Positions 33,675-41,658 of a stretch of DNA of 47,150 nucleotides are shown here, in pieces. Source of the stretch: CAZEGV01 sp964511645 (GTDB lineage: Bacteria; Bacteroidota; Bacteroidia; Cytophagales; JAAEPT01); contig CAZEGV010000011.1 in the NCBI GenBank assembly GCA_964511645.1, positions 1 to 47,150 of the forward strand, read 5' to 3'. The notes below the pieces were generated by a model that was not told the origin of the DNA, made no database searches, and saw nothing but the letters and a program-made list of their open reading frames with translations. The stretch's first letter is position 1, and every line of letters begins with the position of its first letter. The translations under genes were made by a program, and so were the position numbers.

Positions 33675-34445
33675 ATGATTTATTACAAAAGTGAAGAAGA
33701 AATAGAGTTGATTAAGCTAAGTGCAGATATCTTAGGACGAGCACATGCAGAAACAGCCAAATTGATACAGCCTGGAGTCGCCACGGCTGATTTAGATAAA
33801 ATTGCTGAACAGTACATTAGAGATAATGGTGGTGTCCCATCCTTCAAAGGTTATGGGGGATTTCCAGGAACTCTTTGTATTAGTGTAAATGAATGTATTG
33901 TACATGGTATGCCTAGTGCATATGAATTACAGGATGGAGATATTATTTCGATAGATTGTGGTGTGTATAAACATGAATTTCACAGTGATAGTGCTTATAC
34001 TTACCCCGTTGGAAATGTAGATAAAACCACATTGGATTTATTAAAAACAACTAAGGAGTCACTATACATAGGAATTGAACAAGCTATTGTTGGAAACAAA
34101 GTTGAAGACATAGGTTACTCGGTTCAAGAATATGTAGAAAAAAAAGGTTACTCAGTAGTTCGTGAATTAGTAGGACATGGAGTTGGACATAATTTACATG
34201 AATCTCCTAATATCCCTAATTATGGAAGAAGAGGAAGAGGAAAGACGTTGAAAAATGGTTTAGTAATAGCGATTGAGCCTATGATTAATTTAGGTAAAAA
34301 AGAAATAGTACAAGAAAAAGATGGTTGGACAATTCGTACGCGAGATAGAAAACCTTCGGCTCATTTTGAGCATACGGTTGTAGTGAGAAAAGGGAAAGCA
34401 GAAATATTAACAACCTTTAAATATATAGAGGAAGTATTTAATTAA
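33675..34445 (+). CDS. map: type I methionine aminopeptidase
   Basis: Removes the initiator methionine from new proteins; 256 residues of the pita-bread fold. The five metal ligands are D94, D105, H168, E201 and E232, each three positions below the E. coli numbering, and the substrate histidine is H77 (IVHGMP). No N-terminal extension. The stop overlaps infA by one base (TAATG). Confidence 0.97.
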   Translation: MIYYKSEEEIELIKLSADILGRAHAETAKLIQPGVATADLDKIAEQYIRDNGGVPSFKGYGGFPGTLCISVNECIVHGMPSAYELQDGDIISIDCGVYKHEFHSDSAYTYPVGNVDKTTLDLLKTTKESLYIGIEQAIVGNKVEDIGYSVQEYVEKKGYSVVRELVGHGVGHNLHESPNIPNYGRRGRGKTLKNGLVIAIEPMINLGKKEIVQEKDGWTIRTRDRKPSAHFEHTVVVRKGKAEILTTFKYIEEVFN

Positions 34446-34663
34446 TGGCAAAACAAGTTTCAATAGAGCAAGATGGTACTATCGTAGAGGCATTGTCCAA
34501 TGCGATGTTTAGAGTACGACTTGAGAATAATCACGAAGTGATAGCTCATATTTCTGGAAAGATGAGAATGTATTACATCAAGATTCTTCCAGGTGATAAA
34601 GTAAAGTTAGAGATGTCTCCTTATGACCTAACTAAGGGGAGAATTGTATACAGATATAAATAA
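34445..34663 (+). CDS. infA: translation initiation factor IF-1
   Basis: IF-1, 72 residues, a single OB-fold that blocks the A site during initiation. IEQDGTIVEALSNAMFRVRLENNHEV and HISGKMRMYYIKILPGDKV are the family signature. Coupled to map by a one-base overlap; rpmJ follows after six bases. Confidence 0.98.
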   Translation: MAKQVSIEQDGTIVEALSNAMFRVRLENNHEVIAHISGKMRMYYIKILPGDKVKLEMSPYDLTKGRIVYRYK

Positions 34664-34669
34664 AGAAAA

Positions 34670-34786
34670 ATGAAGGTTAAAGCATCTGTAAAAAAGAGAA
34701 GTGCTGATTGTAAGTTAATCAGACGTAACGGTAAATTGTACGTGATTAATAAAAAAAATCCAAAGTTTAAACAAAGACAAGGTTAA
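34670..34786 (+). CDS. rpmJ: 50S ribosomal protein L36, zinc-site-degenerate form
   Basis: L36, 38 residues: starts MKVKASVKKRSADCKL and ends NPKFKQRQG. The zinc form of this protein has a Cys-Cys-Cys-His set; here only Cys14 remains and the other positions are Ser, Asn and Phe or similar, so zinc should not bind. Sits between infA and rpsM, its usual place. Confidence 0.95.
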   Translation: MKVKASVKKRSADCKLIRRNGKLYVINKKNPKFKQRQG

Positions 34787-34788
34787 TT

Positions 34789-35166
34789 ATGGCTAGAGTT
34801 GCGGGTGTAGATATCCCAGATAATAAAAGAGGAGAAATTGCCTTGACTTATATCTTTGGCATTGGGAAGAGTTCTTCTCAAGAGATTTTAGATAAAGCTG
34901 GTGTAGATAGAAATAAAAAAGTTACAGATTGGACAGATGATGAGTCTGCGGCAATTCGTAATGTGATTTCTACAGATCATAAAGTAGAAGGTGTATTAAG
35001 ATCAGAAGTACAATTAAGTATCAAACGATTACTAGATATCGGTTGTTATAGAGGTTTGAGACATCGTAAAGGTTTACCTGTACGAGGTCAAAGAACTAAA
35101 AATAACTGTAGAACCCGTAAAGGTAAACGTAAGACAGTAGCAAATAAAAAACAAGTAGGTAGATAA
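34789..35166 (+). CDS. rpsM: 30S ribosomal protein S13
   Basis: S13, 125 residues, makes head-to-50S bridges and contacts P-site tRNA. ARVAGVDIPDNKRGEIALTYIFGIG start, helix-two-turn-helix core and the basic RHRKGLPVRGQRTKNNCRTR tail are present. Two bases after rpmJ. Confidence 0.98.
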   Translation: MARVAGVDIPDNKRGEIALTYIFGIGKSSSQEILDKAGVDRNKKVTDWTDDESAAIRNVISTDHKVEGVLRSEVQLSIKRLLDIGCYRGLRHRKGLPVRGQRTKNNCRTRKGKRKTVANKKQVGR

Positions 35167-35179
35167 ATAGCTAGTTTCG

Positions 35180-35572
35180 ATGGCACAGAAAAGAACTGAG
35201 AAAAGTAAAAAAAGAACGGTTGTGGTAGAGGCTTCAGGCCACGTTCACATCAAGGCGTCTTTTAACAACATCATCATCTCAATCACAAACAAGGCAGGGC
35301 AAGTAATATCTTGGTCTTCAGCTGGTAAAATGGGATTCAGAGGATCTAAGAAAAACACTCCTTATGCTGGTCAAACAGCAGCTGCAGATTGTGCTGAAAA
35401 AGCACATGCTTTAGGGTTAAGAAAAGTAGAGGTCTTTGTAAAAGGACCAGGCTCGGGTAGAGACTCGGCAATCAGAACAATACAAAACTCAGGTATTGAA
35501 GTGACTACAATTACTGACGTGACGCCTCTTCCTCATAATGGATGTCGTCCACCGAAAAGAAGAAGAGTTTAA
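35180..35572 (+). CDS. rpsK: 30S ribosomal protein S11
   Basis: S11, 130 residues, on the 30S platform. HIKASFNNIIISITNKAGQVISWSSAG is split over the first strands, GPGSGRDSAIR follows, and the end PHNGCRPPKRRRV is diagnostic. Normal alpha-operon position between rpsM and rpsD. Confidence 0.98.
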   Translation: MAQKRTEKSKKRTVVVEASGHVHIKASFNNIIISITNKAGQVISWSSAGKMGFRGSKKNTPYAGQTAAADCAEKAHALGLRKVEVFVKGPGSGRDSAIRTIQNSGIEVTTITDVTPLPHNGCRPPKRRRV

Positions 35573-35605
35573 TACGTTACGTTAAGAAATTAATAAAAAA
35601 TAATC

Positions 35606-36205
35606 ATGGCTAGATATAGAGGTCCTAAGACTAAAATTTCTCGTAGATTCAACGAACCAGTGTTCGGTCCAAGTAAAGCGTTGGCTAAAAAAGCTTACCC
35701 ACCAGGACAACACGGAAGAGGTAGAAAGAAGAGATCAGAATATGCTGTCCAGTTAATGGAAAAGCAAAAAATGAAATACACTTATGGTGTATTAGAAAAA
35801 CAATTTAAAAACACATACGAGAAAGCACAGAAAAAAGAAGGCATCACTGGTGCTAACTTAATTAAATTGCTAGAATCTCGTTTGGACAATACAGTATATA
35901 GATTAGGTGTAGCAAGAACTAGAAGACAAGCACGTCAGTTAGTATTGCACAAGCACATTATTGTAAATGGTACTATTGTAAATATACCATCTTACACACT
36001 TAAACCAGGTGATATTGTTGCTGTAAGAGATAAGTCTCAAGGATTACCTCTAGTTTCTGAAAACTTATCAGCAAGAATGAATAATTATTCTTGGTTGGAG
36101 TGGGATTCTAGTGAATTGTCTGGTAAATTTGTTTCAGAACCTCAAAGAGAAGAAGTTCCTGAAAATTTCCAAGAACAATTAATCGTAGAATTGTACTCGA
36201 AATAA
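35606..36205 (+). CDS. rpsD: 30S ribosomal protein S4
   Basis: S4, 199 residues, primary assembly protein and, in E. coli, alpha-operon repressor. MARYRGPKTKISRRF start without the zinc cysteines of the C+ form; the S4 domain (about 92-155) includes RLDNTVYRLGVARTRRQARQ and KHIIVNG. Gaps of about 33 bases on each side are longer than in the rest of the cluster. Confidence 0.97.
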   Translation: MARYRGPKTKISRRFNEPVFGPSKALAKKAYPPGQHGRGRKKRSEYAVQLMEKQKMKYTYGVLEKQFKNTYEKAQKKEGITGANLIKLLESRLDNTVYRLGVARTRRQARQLVLHKHIIVNGTIVNIPSYTLKPGDIVAVRDKSQGLPLVSENLSARMNNYSWLEWDSSELSGKFVSEPQREEVPENFQEQLIVELYSK

Positions 36206-36237
36206 TCTTTAGTTTAAGCATTTAAAAGAATATAAAT

Positions 36238-37233
36238 ATGTCAATCTTAGCTTTTCAAATACCAGAAAAAGTTGTCATGGAAAAGGCTGATGACTTTCAC
36301 GGTTTTTTCGAATTTAGACCTCTTGAAAAAGGATATGGTGTAACTATCGGAAATGCCTTGAGAAGAATCTTATTATCTTCATTAGAAGGTTATGCAATTA
36401 CTTCGGTAAAAGTACCAGGAGTTCTTCATGAGTTTGCTACAATAGAAGGTGTAAAAGAAGATGTGTCTGAGATCATTTTAAATCTTAAGAAAGTAAGGTT
36501 TAAAAGAATAACAGAATCTACTGATACAAAAAGCAAAATAGTAATACCTCTTAAAGGAAAAGAATTGTTTAACGCTGGCGTTATCGGTGATTTTACAGAG
36601 GAGTTCGAAATCTTAAATAAAGACCAATTAGTATGTACTTTGGATTCTTCGGCAGACGTAGAATTTGAAATTACAGTTGAAAAAGGTCGAGGGTATTTAC
36701 CAGCAGAAGATCAAAAGCAAGGAGAACAAGCCTTTGGAACTATCGCAGTAGATGCTGTATTTACTCCAATCAAAAATGTGAAATTCTCTGTAGAGAATAC
36801 CCGTGTGGAGCAAAGAACGGATTTTGAAAAACTAATCCTAGAAATAGTAACTGATGGTTCTATACATCCAGAAGATGCTTTGAAAGGAGCTGCAAATATT
36901 TTGATACAACATTTCTTGTTATTCTCTGATCAGAAAATGACATTTGAAACAGCAAGACCTGAAGAGGAAAACGCAGTGGATGAAGAAATGTTACATATGC
37001 GTAAATTGCTTAAAACAGCTACATCTGATTTAGATTTATCTGTAAGAGCTTATAACTGTCTTAAGGCAGCAAATATTAAATCACTAGGTGAGCTAGCTTC
37101 TCTTGAAGTTTCTGATATGATGAAATTCAGAAATTTCGGTAAAAAATCGTTGGCAGAACTAGAGCAGTTAATTGTTGATAAACAATTAACATTTGGAATG
37201 GATCTTTCGAGATATAAATTGGACGAAGAGTAA
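36238..37233 (+). CDS. rpoA: DNA-directed RNA polymerase subunit alpha
   Basis: Alpha subunit, 331 residues. The N-terminal assembly domain (1 to about 230) has GYGVTIGNALRRILLSSLEG for beta contact; after an acidic linker the C-terminal DNA/activator-binding domain (about 255-325) shows LLKTATSDLDLSVRAYNCLK and FRNFGKKSLAELE. The stop overlaps the rplQ start (TAATG). Confidence 0.98.
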   Translation: MSILAFQIPEKVVMEKADDFHGFFEFRPLEKGYGVTIGNALRRILLSSLEGYAITSVKVPGVLHEFATIEGVKEDVSEIILNLKKVRFKRITESTDTKSKIVIPLKGKELFNAGVIGDFTEEFEILNKDQLVCTLDSSADVEFEITVEKGRGYLPAEDQKQGEQAFGTIAVDAVFTPIKNVKFSVENTRVEQRTDFEKLILEIVTDGSIHPEDALKGAANILIQHFLLFSDQKMTFETARPEEENAVDEEMLHMRKLLKTATSDLDLSVRAYNCLKAANIKSLGELASLEVSDMMKFRNFGKKSLAELEQLIVDKQLTFGMDLSRYKLDEE

Positions 37234-37958
37234 TGAGACACGGAAAGAAATTTAATCATTTAGGAAGAACAACTTCTCATAGAAAAGCAATGCTATCTAA
37301 TATGGCAGCTTCCTTGATAGAAAATAAAAGAATAGCTACTACAGTTGCTAAAGCTAAAGCTTTACGTAAGTATGTAGAACCATTAATTACGAAATCTAAA
37401 ACTGATACAACTCATTCTCGAAGAGTAGTATTCTCTTACTTACAAAGTAAGGAAGCTGTCAAAGAATTATTTGGTGGTATTTCAGAAAAAATCTCAACTA
37501 GAGAAGGTGGTTACACAAGAATAATCAAAACAGGTAACCGTTTAGGTGATGCTGCTGAGATGTGTATCATTGAGTTAGTAGATTATAATGAAATATACTT
37601 AAATGACGGAGGTTCTAAAAAGAAAACTCGTCGTTCTAGAAGAGGTGCTAGTACAAGTACTCCTACTGCTAAAGCCGAAACAACTGAAGAAGTTGTTACC
37701 GAAGTAGTGGAAGTAGCAAGTGAAGCTGTTGAAGCAGAGTCTACAAGTACTCAAGAGTCAGATGATTTAACTAAAATTGTAGGCATCGGTAAGGTGTATC
37801 AAGGTAAATTAAACACAGAAGGTATCTTTACTTACGAAGATGTTGCTAATATGACTGAGGAACAAATTCAGTTAATGGAGGAAAAATATACCTTTAAAGG
37901 TGATTTCAAGGATTCTATAGCGGATGTAAAAAAGATCATTGCAGATAAAAAAGCATAG
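37233..37958 (+). CDS. rplQ: 50S ribosomal protein L17 with C-terminal helix-hairpin-helix-like extension
   Basis: L17 core at residues 1 to about 125 (MRHGKKFNHLGRTTSHRKAM; EGGYTRIIKTGNRLGDAAEM). The protein runs on to 241 residues, twice the E. coli length: a basic patch (SKKKTRRSRRG), a Ser/Thr/Glu/Val-rich linker (about 139-176), then a small domain (about 177-241) with LTKIVGIGKVYQGKLNTEGI and FTYEDVANMTEEQ, the pattern of helix-hairpin-helix modules. Tails of this kind are, as I recall, common in Bacteroidota L17 and L21; what the domain binds is not known from the sequence. Last gene of the cluster. Confidence 0.95.
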   Translation: MRHGKKFNHLGRTTSHRKAMLSNMAASLIENKRIATTVAKAKALRKYVEPLITKSKTDTTHSRRVVFSYLQSKEAVKELFGGISEKISTREGGYTRIIKTGNRLGDAAEMCIIELVDYNEIYLNDGGSKKKTRRSRRGASTSTPTAKAETTEEVVTEVVEVASEAVEAESTSTQESDDLTKIVGIGKVYQGKLNTEGIFTYEDVANMTEEQIQLMEEKYTFKGDFKDSIADVKKIIADKKA

Positions 37959-37993
37959 TCCTGAATAACATTTATTGTGTTAATAAAATTAAT

Positions 37994-38032
37994 AAAAAGG
38001 ATTGGGCTTTAAGTTCAATCCTTTTTATTTTT
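37994..38032 (+). terminator. terminator of the ribosomal cluster
   Basis: AAAAAGGATTG (37994-38004) pairs perfectly with CAATCCTTTTT (38016-38026), then ATTTTT. Strong intrinsic terminator 35 bases after rplQ. Its right arm overlaps the carA -7 box. Confidence 0.85.
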
Positions 38033-38033
38033 G
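38002..38033 (+). promoter_or_regulatory. carA promoter inside the terminator
   Basis: TTG (38002-38004), 21 bases, TATTTTTG (38026-38033). Both elements lie in the terminator hairpin of rplQ. Unlike the translation promoters, the -7 box is followed by TTCAAAA, not GCAAnCC. Confidence 0.6.
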
Positions 38034-38049
38034 TTCAAAATTTAGATAT

Positions 38050-39153
38050 ATGAAATATTCTCAACGAAAAATTGCTCGTTTAGTATTGCAGGACGGAACA
38101 GTGTTTCAAGGTTATGCCATAGGTAAAAAAGGTACTACTACTGGAGAAATTTGTTTTAATACAGGTATGACAGGGTATCAAGAGATTTATACTGATCCTT
38201 CATATTCAGGGCAAATCATCATTAATACTGCTTCTCATATTGGTAATTACGGAGTTCATGATGATGAGGTAGAATCTAGTGCGATTCAGTTTAGTGGCTT
38301 AGTATGTAAAACTTTTTCACCGATAGCATCTAGGCCAGATGGTGATGGTACGCTACAAAAGTATTTTGAAAATAATAATATAGTAGGAATTAGTGATGTT
38401 GATACAAGACAAATTGTAAGACATATTAGAGATAAGGGAGCAATGAATGCAATTATCTCATCCGAGATAGATGATGTTGAAGAACTTAAATCTAAACTAA
38501 AGGAAATACCTTCTATGTCTGGGCTTGAATTGGCGAGTAGAGTAACTACTGATAAGGCTTATTTCTTAGGAAAAGAGAATGCGAAATATAAAGTAGCAGT
38601 ATTAGATCTAGGAGTTAAGAAAAATATACTTAATAATATTGAGTTGAGAGATTGTTATTTAAAAATTTTCCCATCAAAAACTTCTGCTTCTGAAATAAAA
38701 GCATGGGATTCTGATGGATATTTTATCTCAAACGGACCAGGAGATCCTTCCGCAACGAACTATGCTATTGATACCGTAAAAGAATTGATAGCAGATAATA
38801 AACCAGTATTTGGAATTTGCCTAGGGCACCAGATTATATGCCTAACTTATGGGATTACAACCTATAAAATGCATAATGGACATAGAGGGTTAAACCATGC
38901 AGTTAAAAATCTCATTACAGGATTATCTGAAATCACATCTCAGAATCACGGATTTGTAGTGAAGAAAGAAGACGTTGACAATCATGCTGAAATTGAGTTG
39001 ACCCATATTAATCTTAATGACGATTCAGTAGAAGGAATTAGGGTGAAAAATAAACCAGTGTTTTCGGTACAGCATCATCCAGAAGCTGCCCCAGGACCTA
39101 ACGATGCAAATTATCTATTTGATAATTTCATTGAATTAATGAAAAATAAATAA
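38050..39153 (+). CDS. carA: carbamoyl-phosphate synthase small subunit
   Basis: Glutamine amidotransferase subunit, 367 residues from the ATG at 38050, that feeds ammonia to CarB for arginine and pyrimidine synthesis. An upstream in-frame start would lie in the terminator and -7 box, so it is rejected. The N-terminal CPSase domain (GYAIGKKGTTTGEICFNTGM) is followed by the class I amidotransferase domain with the triad C257 (GICLGHQ), H343 and E345 (QHHPEA). carB is not in the window. eno follows after 22 bases, probably in the same transcript. Confidence 0.96.
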   Translation: MKYSQRKIARLVLQDGTVFQGYAIGKKGTTTGEICFNTGMTGYQEIYTDPSYSGQIIINTASHIGNYGVHDDEVESSAIQFSGLVCKTFSPIASRPDGDGTLQKYFENNNIVGISDVDTRQIVRHIRDKGAMNAIISSEIDDVEELKSKLKEIPSMSGLELASRVTTDKAYFLGKENAKYKVAVLDLGVKKNILNNIELRDCYLKIFPSKTSASEIKAWDSDGYFISNGPGDPSATNYAIDTVKELIADNKPVFGICLGHQIICLTYGITTYKMHNGHRGLNHAVKNLITGLSEITSQNHGFVVKKEDVDNHAEIELTHINLNDDSVEGIRVKNKPVFSVQHHPEAAPGPNDANYLFDNFIELMKNK

Positions 39154-39175
39154 GTTAAATTAAATTTAGAATAAA

Positions 39176-40453
39176 ATGAGTGCAATATTAGACATTTACG
39201 CGCGTCAAATTTTTGATTCAAGAGGTAACCCTACTGTAGAAGTAGATGTGATTACTGAAGAAGGTGCAATGGGGAGAGCGGCTGTTCCTTCAGGAGCATC
39301 AACAGGAGAGCATGAAGCTGTAGAGCTACGTGATGGTGATAAATCAAACTACATGGGTAAATCTGTTTTGAAAGCAGTAGCTAATGTAAATGATATTATT
39401 GCAGAAGCTCTATTAGGTTATGAAGTGTCAGACCAAAAAGAAATTGATCAATTAATGATTGATTTAGATGGTACGCCAAACAAAAGTAAATTAGGAGCTA
39501 ACGCTATTTTGGGTGTTTCTTTGGCAGTAGCCAAGGCGGCAGCAGAAGAAACTGGTCAGCCATTATATAGATATATTGGTGGTGTTGCAGCTACTACTAT
39601 CCCTGTACCAATGATGAACATCATCAATGGTGGTTCTCATGCAGATAACTCTATTGATTTTCAGGAATTCATGATTGCACCAGTAGGAGCATCATCTATT
39701 GTTGAAGCACTTAAAATGGGGACTGAAATTTTTCATCACTTAAAGAAAGTGTTGTCAGACAAAGGAATGTCTACTAATGTAGGTGATGAAGGTGGGTTTG
39801 CACCTAACTTAGCATCTAACGTAGAGGCATTAGATACTATCATGTTGGCTATCAAAAAAGCTGGTTACACACCAGGTGAAGACATTATGATTGCAATGGA
39901 TGCAGCTGCTTCTGAGTATTACAACAAAGAAGAAGGCGTTTATCACCTTAAATGGTCTACAGGAGAAAAATTAACATCAGCACAAATGGTTGATTTCTGG
40001 GCTGACTGGGTAGATAAATATCCGATTTATTCTATCGAAGATGGTATGGATGAAAATGACTGGGAAGGATGGAAGTTGCTTACTGAAAAAGTAGGAGATA
40101 AAATCCAATTAGTAGGAGATGATTTATTTGTAACAAACCCTGTTAAAATCCAAGAAGGAATTGATACTAAAACAGCTAACGCATTATTAGTGAAATTCAA
40201 TCAAATTGGAACGCTTACAGAAACAATTGAAGCAGTTCGTTTAGCACAAACAAATAAGTACAAGTGTGTAATGTCTCACCGTTCAGGAGAAACAGAAGAC
40301 ACTACAATTGCTGATTTAGCCGTAGCTTTAAATACAGGACAAATCAAAACTGGTTCAGCTTCAAGAACTGATCGTATGGCTAAGTATAACCAATTGATTA
40401 GAATAGAAGAGGAATTAGGAGATCAAGCAGTTTACCCAGGTAAAAACATGTAA
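39176..40453 (+). CDS. eno: enolase
   Basis: Phosphopyruvate hydratase, 425 residues, interconverting 2-phosphoglycerate and phosphoenolpyruvate. RQIFDSRGNPTVEVD, the VPSGASTGEHEA loop, GDEGGFAP, the metal-site SIEDGM and LVGDDLFVTN, and the SHRSGETEDT segment are all intact. Followed by a strong terminator, so it ends the carA transcript. Confidence 0.98.
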   Translation: MSAILDIYARQIFDSRGNPTVEVDVITEEGAMGRAAVPSGASTGEHEAVELRDGDKSNYMGKSVLKAVANVNDIIAEALLGYEVSDQKEIDQLMIDLDGTPNKSKLGANAILGVSLAVAKAAAEETGQPLYRYIGGVAATTIPVPMMNIINGGSHADNSIDFQEFMIAPVGASSIVEALKMGTEIFHHLKKVLSDKGMSTNVGDEGGFAPNLASNVEALDTIMLAIKKAGYTPGEDIMIAMDAAASEYYNKEEGVYHLKWSTGEKLTSAQMVDFWADWVDKYPIYSIEDGMDENDWEGWKLLTEKVGDKIQLVGDDLFVTNPVKIQEGIDTKTANALLVKFNQIGTLTETIEAVRLAQTNKYKCVMSHRSGETEDTTIADLAVALNTGQIKTGSASRTDRMAKYNQLIRIEEELGDQAVYPGKNM

Positions 40454-40478
40454 TTAATACCTGCTTAAAAATAATAAG

Positions 40479-40514
40479 GTCGTTCTATCCATTTGGGTAG
40501 AACGACTTTTTTTT
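40479..40514 (+). terminator. terminator after eno
   Basis: GTCGTTCTATCC (40479-40490) pairs with GGGTAGAACGAC (40495-40506, one G-U), then eight T residues. It ends only 12 bases before the next start codon, so the downstream promoter must overlap it or the pair be read through in part. Confidence 0.88.
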
Positions 40515-40526
40515 GTACAATTGTAT

Positions 40527-40829
40527 ATGCTCAAGAAAATCCCAAAATCTTTTAGAAATTTTTATTTATTATTAGCCATTCCTTACGTGTTGTACGTTAT
40601 TTTTTTTGCAGAACATAATCTTAGAGGTTTTTTTAAATTACAAAAAAGATACAACGAAGAAGAGAAAAAATTGGAATACTATCAAAAAGAGCAAAAAAAG
40701 GTGTTAAAGGATCTTACAGAATTACGTACAGATAAAGCACAACTAGAGCGATACGCAAGAGAAAAATACATGATGAAAAAGAAAGAGGAAGATCTTTACA
40801 TCATTATTAAAGAAAAAAATAAAAAATGA
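40527..40829 (+). CDS. FtsB/DivIC-like septum formation protein
   Basis: Small bitopic membrane protein, 100 residues from the ATG at 40527 (a TTG two codons earlier is less likely). A basic N-terminus, one transmembrane helix (about 12-30, YLLLAIPYVLYVIFF), then a coiled coil (about 35-85) rich in Lys and Glu and the short YAREKYMMKKKEEDLYII end fit the FtsB/DivIC family, which bridges FtsL and FtsQ in the divisome. Overlaps the next gene by four bases (ATGA). Confidence 0.85.
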   Translation: MLKKIPKSFRNFYLLLAIPYVLYVIFFAEHNLRGFFKLQKRYNEEEKKLEYYQKEQKKVLKDLTELRTDKAQLERYAREKYMMKKKEEDLYIIIKEKNKK

Positions 40830-41401
40830 GTATAGAAAAGGAATTAGAAATACGTAGCAGTTCGAAATGCGAAATGTGTAGTTCGTTAGAGGGTTTACAA
40901 GTTTTTGAAGTAGAACCATCACAAGGGGTTACAGATGATTGTATAATGGTGTGTACTGTATGTTTAGAGCAAATAAATGATCCAGAAAAGGTAGATGTAA
41001 ATCACTGGAGATGCTTAAATGACAGTATGTGGAGTGAAGTGCCTGCAGTTCAGGTGGTAGCTTGGCGAATGCTTACAAGGCTTAAAGGTGAAGGTTGGAC
41101 TCAAGACCTGTTAGAAATGCTTTACTTGGATGATGCCACTCAAAAATGGGCAGAAGCCACGGTTGAAGGAGAAGAAACAGGAGATGCAGTTATTCATAAA
41201 GACAGTAATGGTGTTACGTTACAAGCAGGAGACAATGTGGTTTTAATTAAAGATTTACCTGTAAAAGGCTCTAGTTTAGTTGCCAAAAGAGGTACTGCTG
41301 TTCGTAATATCTCTTTGGATAGAGATAACGCAGAGTATATTGAAGGTAAGGTAAGCGGGCAAACGATAGTAATTATTACTAAATACATTAAGAAAACTTA
41401 A
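40826..41401 (+). CDS. PhnA-domain zinc-ribbon protein
   Basis: 191 residues. An N-terminal zinc ribbon (C15, C18, C43, C46) and the C-terminal PhnA/YjdM domain (about 120-190: KDSNGVTLQAGDNVVLIKDL, then VKGSSLVAKRGTAVRNI). Despite the family's early name, no direct role in phosphonate breakdown is established and no phosphonate genes are near. The middle part (55-115, Trp-rich) is extra compared with short YjdM proteins. Start overlaps the FtsB-like stop, so the two are coupled. Confidence 0.88.
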   Translation: MSIEKELEIRSSSKCEMCSSLEGLQVFEVEPSQGVTDDCIMVCTVCLEQINDPEKVDVNHWRCLNDSMWSEVPAVQVVAWRMLTRLKGEGWTQDLLEMLYLDDATQKWAEATVEGEETGDAVIHKDSNGVTLQAGDNVVLIKDLPVKGSSLVAKRGTAVRNISLDRDNAEYIEGKVSGQTIVIITKYIKKT

Positions 41402-41436
41402 TTTCTCTTAATTGAAAATTTTTTAAAGGGTAATTT

Positions 41437-41645
41437 CCTAGTCAAAACCAAGTCAATAAGCCTTGATTTTGACTAGGGTCGGCTTTCCACTATATCTTTT
41501 TTGTGTTTGCGTTGCGTCTGTGGCAGTCTGAATTTGCCGAAGACAAAACAAAATTTATTCATCAAAAAAGCACAAAAAAGGATGCCGTTTCAATCGTGTC
41601 CGTCCACTGACTGATCCCTATTGCACAAGCTTCGCTTGTTTTTTT
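41437..41645 (+). repeat. structured dispersed repeat, copy C (divergent)
   Basis: Same plan as copy A. Hairpin 1: CCTAGTCAAAACCAAG (41437-41452) with CTTGATTTTGACTAGG (41462-41477), one mismatch. Block GTCGGCTTTCCACTATATC; hairpin 2 arms CTTTTTTGTG and CACAAAAAAG; block GGATGCCGTTTCAATC ... TGATCCCTA; hairpin 3 ACAAGC-TTC-GCTTGT (41625-41639). Hairpin 3 is followed by a T-run and can serve as the PhnA gene terminator. It lies between two convergent genes. Confidence 0.65.
41625..41645 (+). terminator. terminator of the FtsB-like/PhnA operon
   Basis: ACAAGC-TTC-GCTTGT followed by seven T residues, 13 bases before the end of the convergent rlmF gene. It is also the third hairpin of repeat copy C. 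Confidence 0.65.
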
Positions 41646-41658
41646 ATCTCTCTTAAAG

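Noticed and set aside
38002..38049. carA start at 38002
   Set aside because: The first 16 residues would be encoded by the terminator hairpin and the promoter -7 box.
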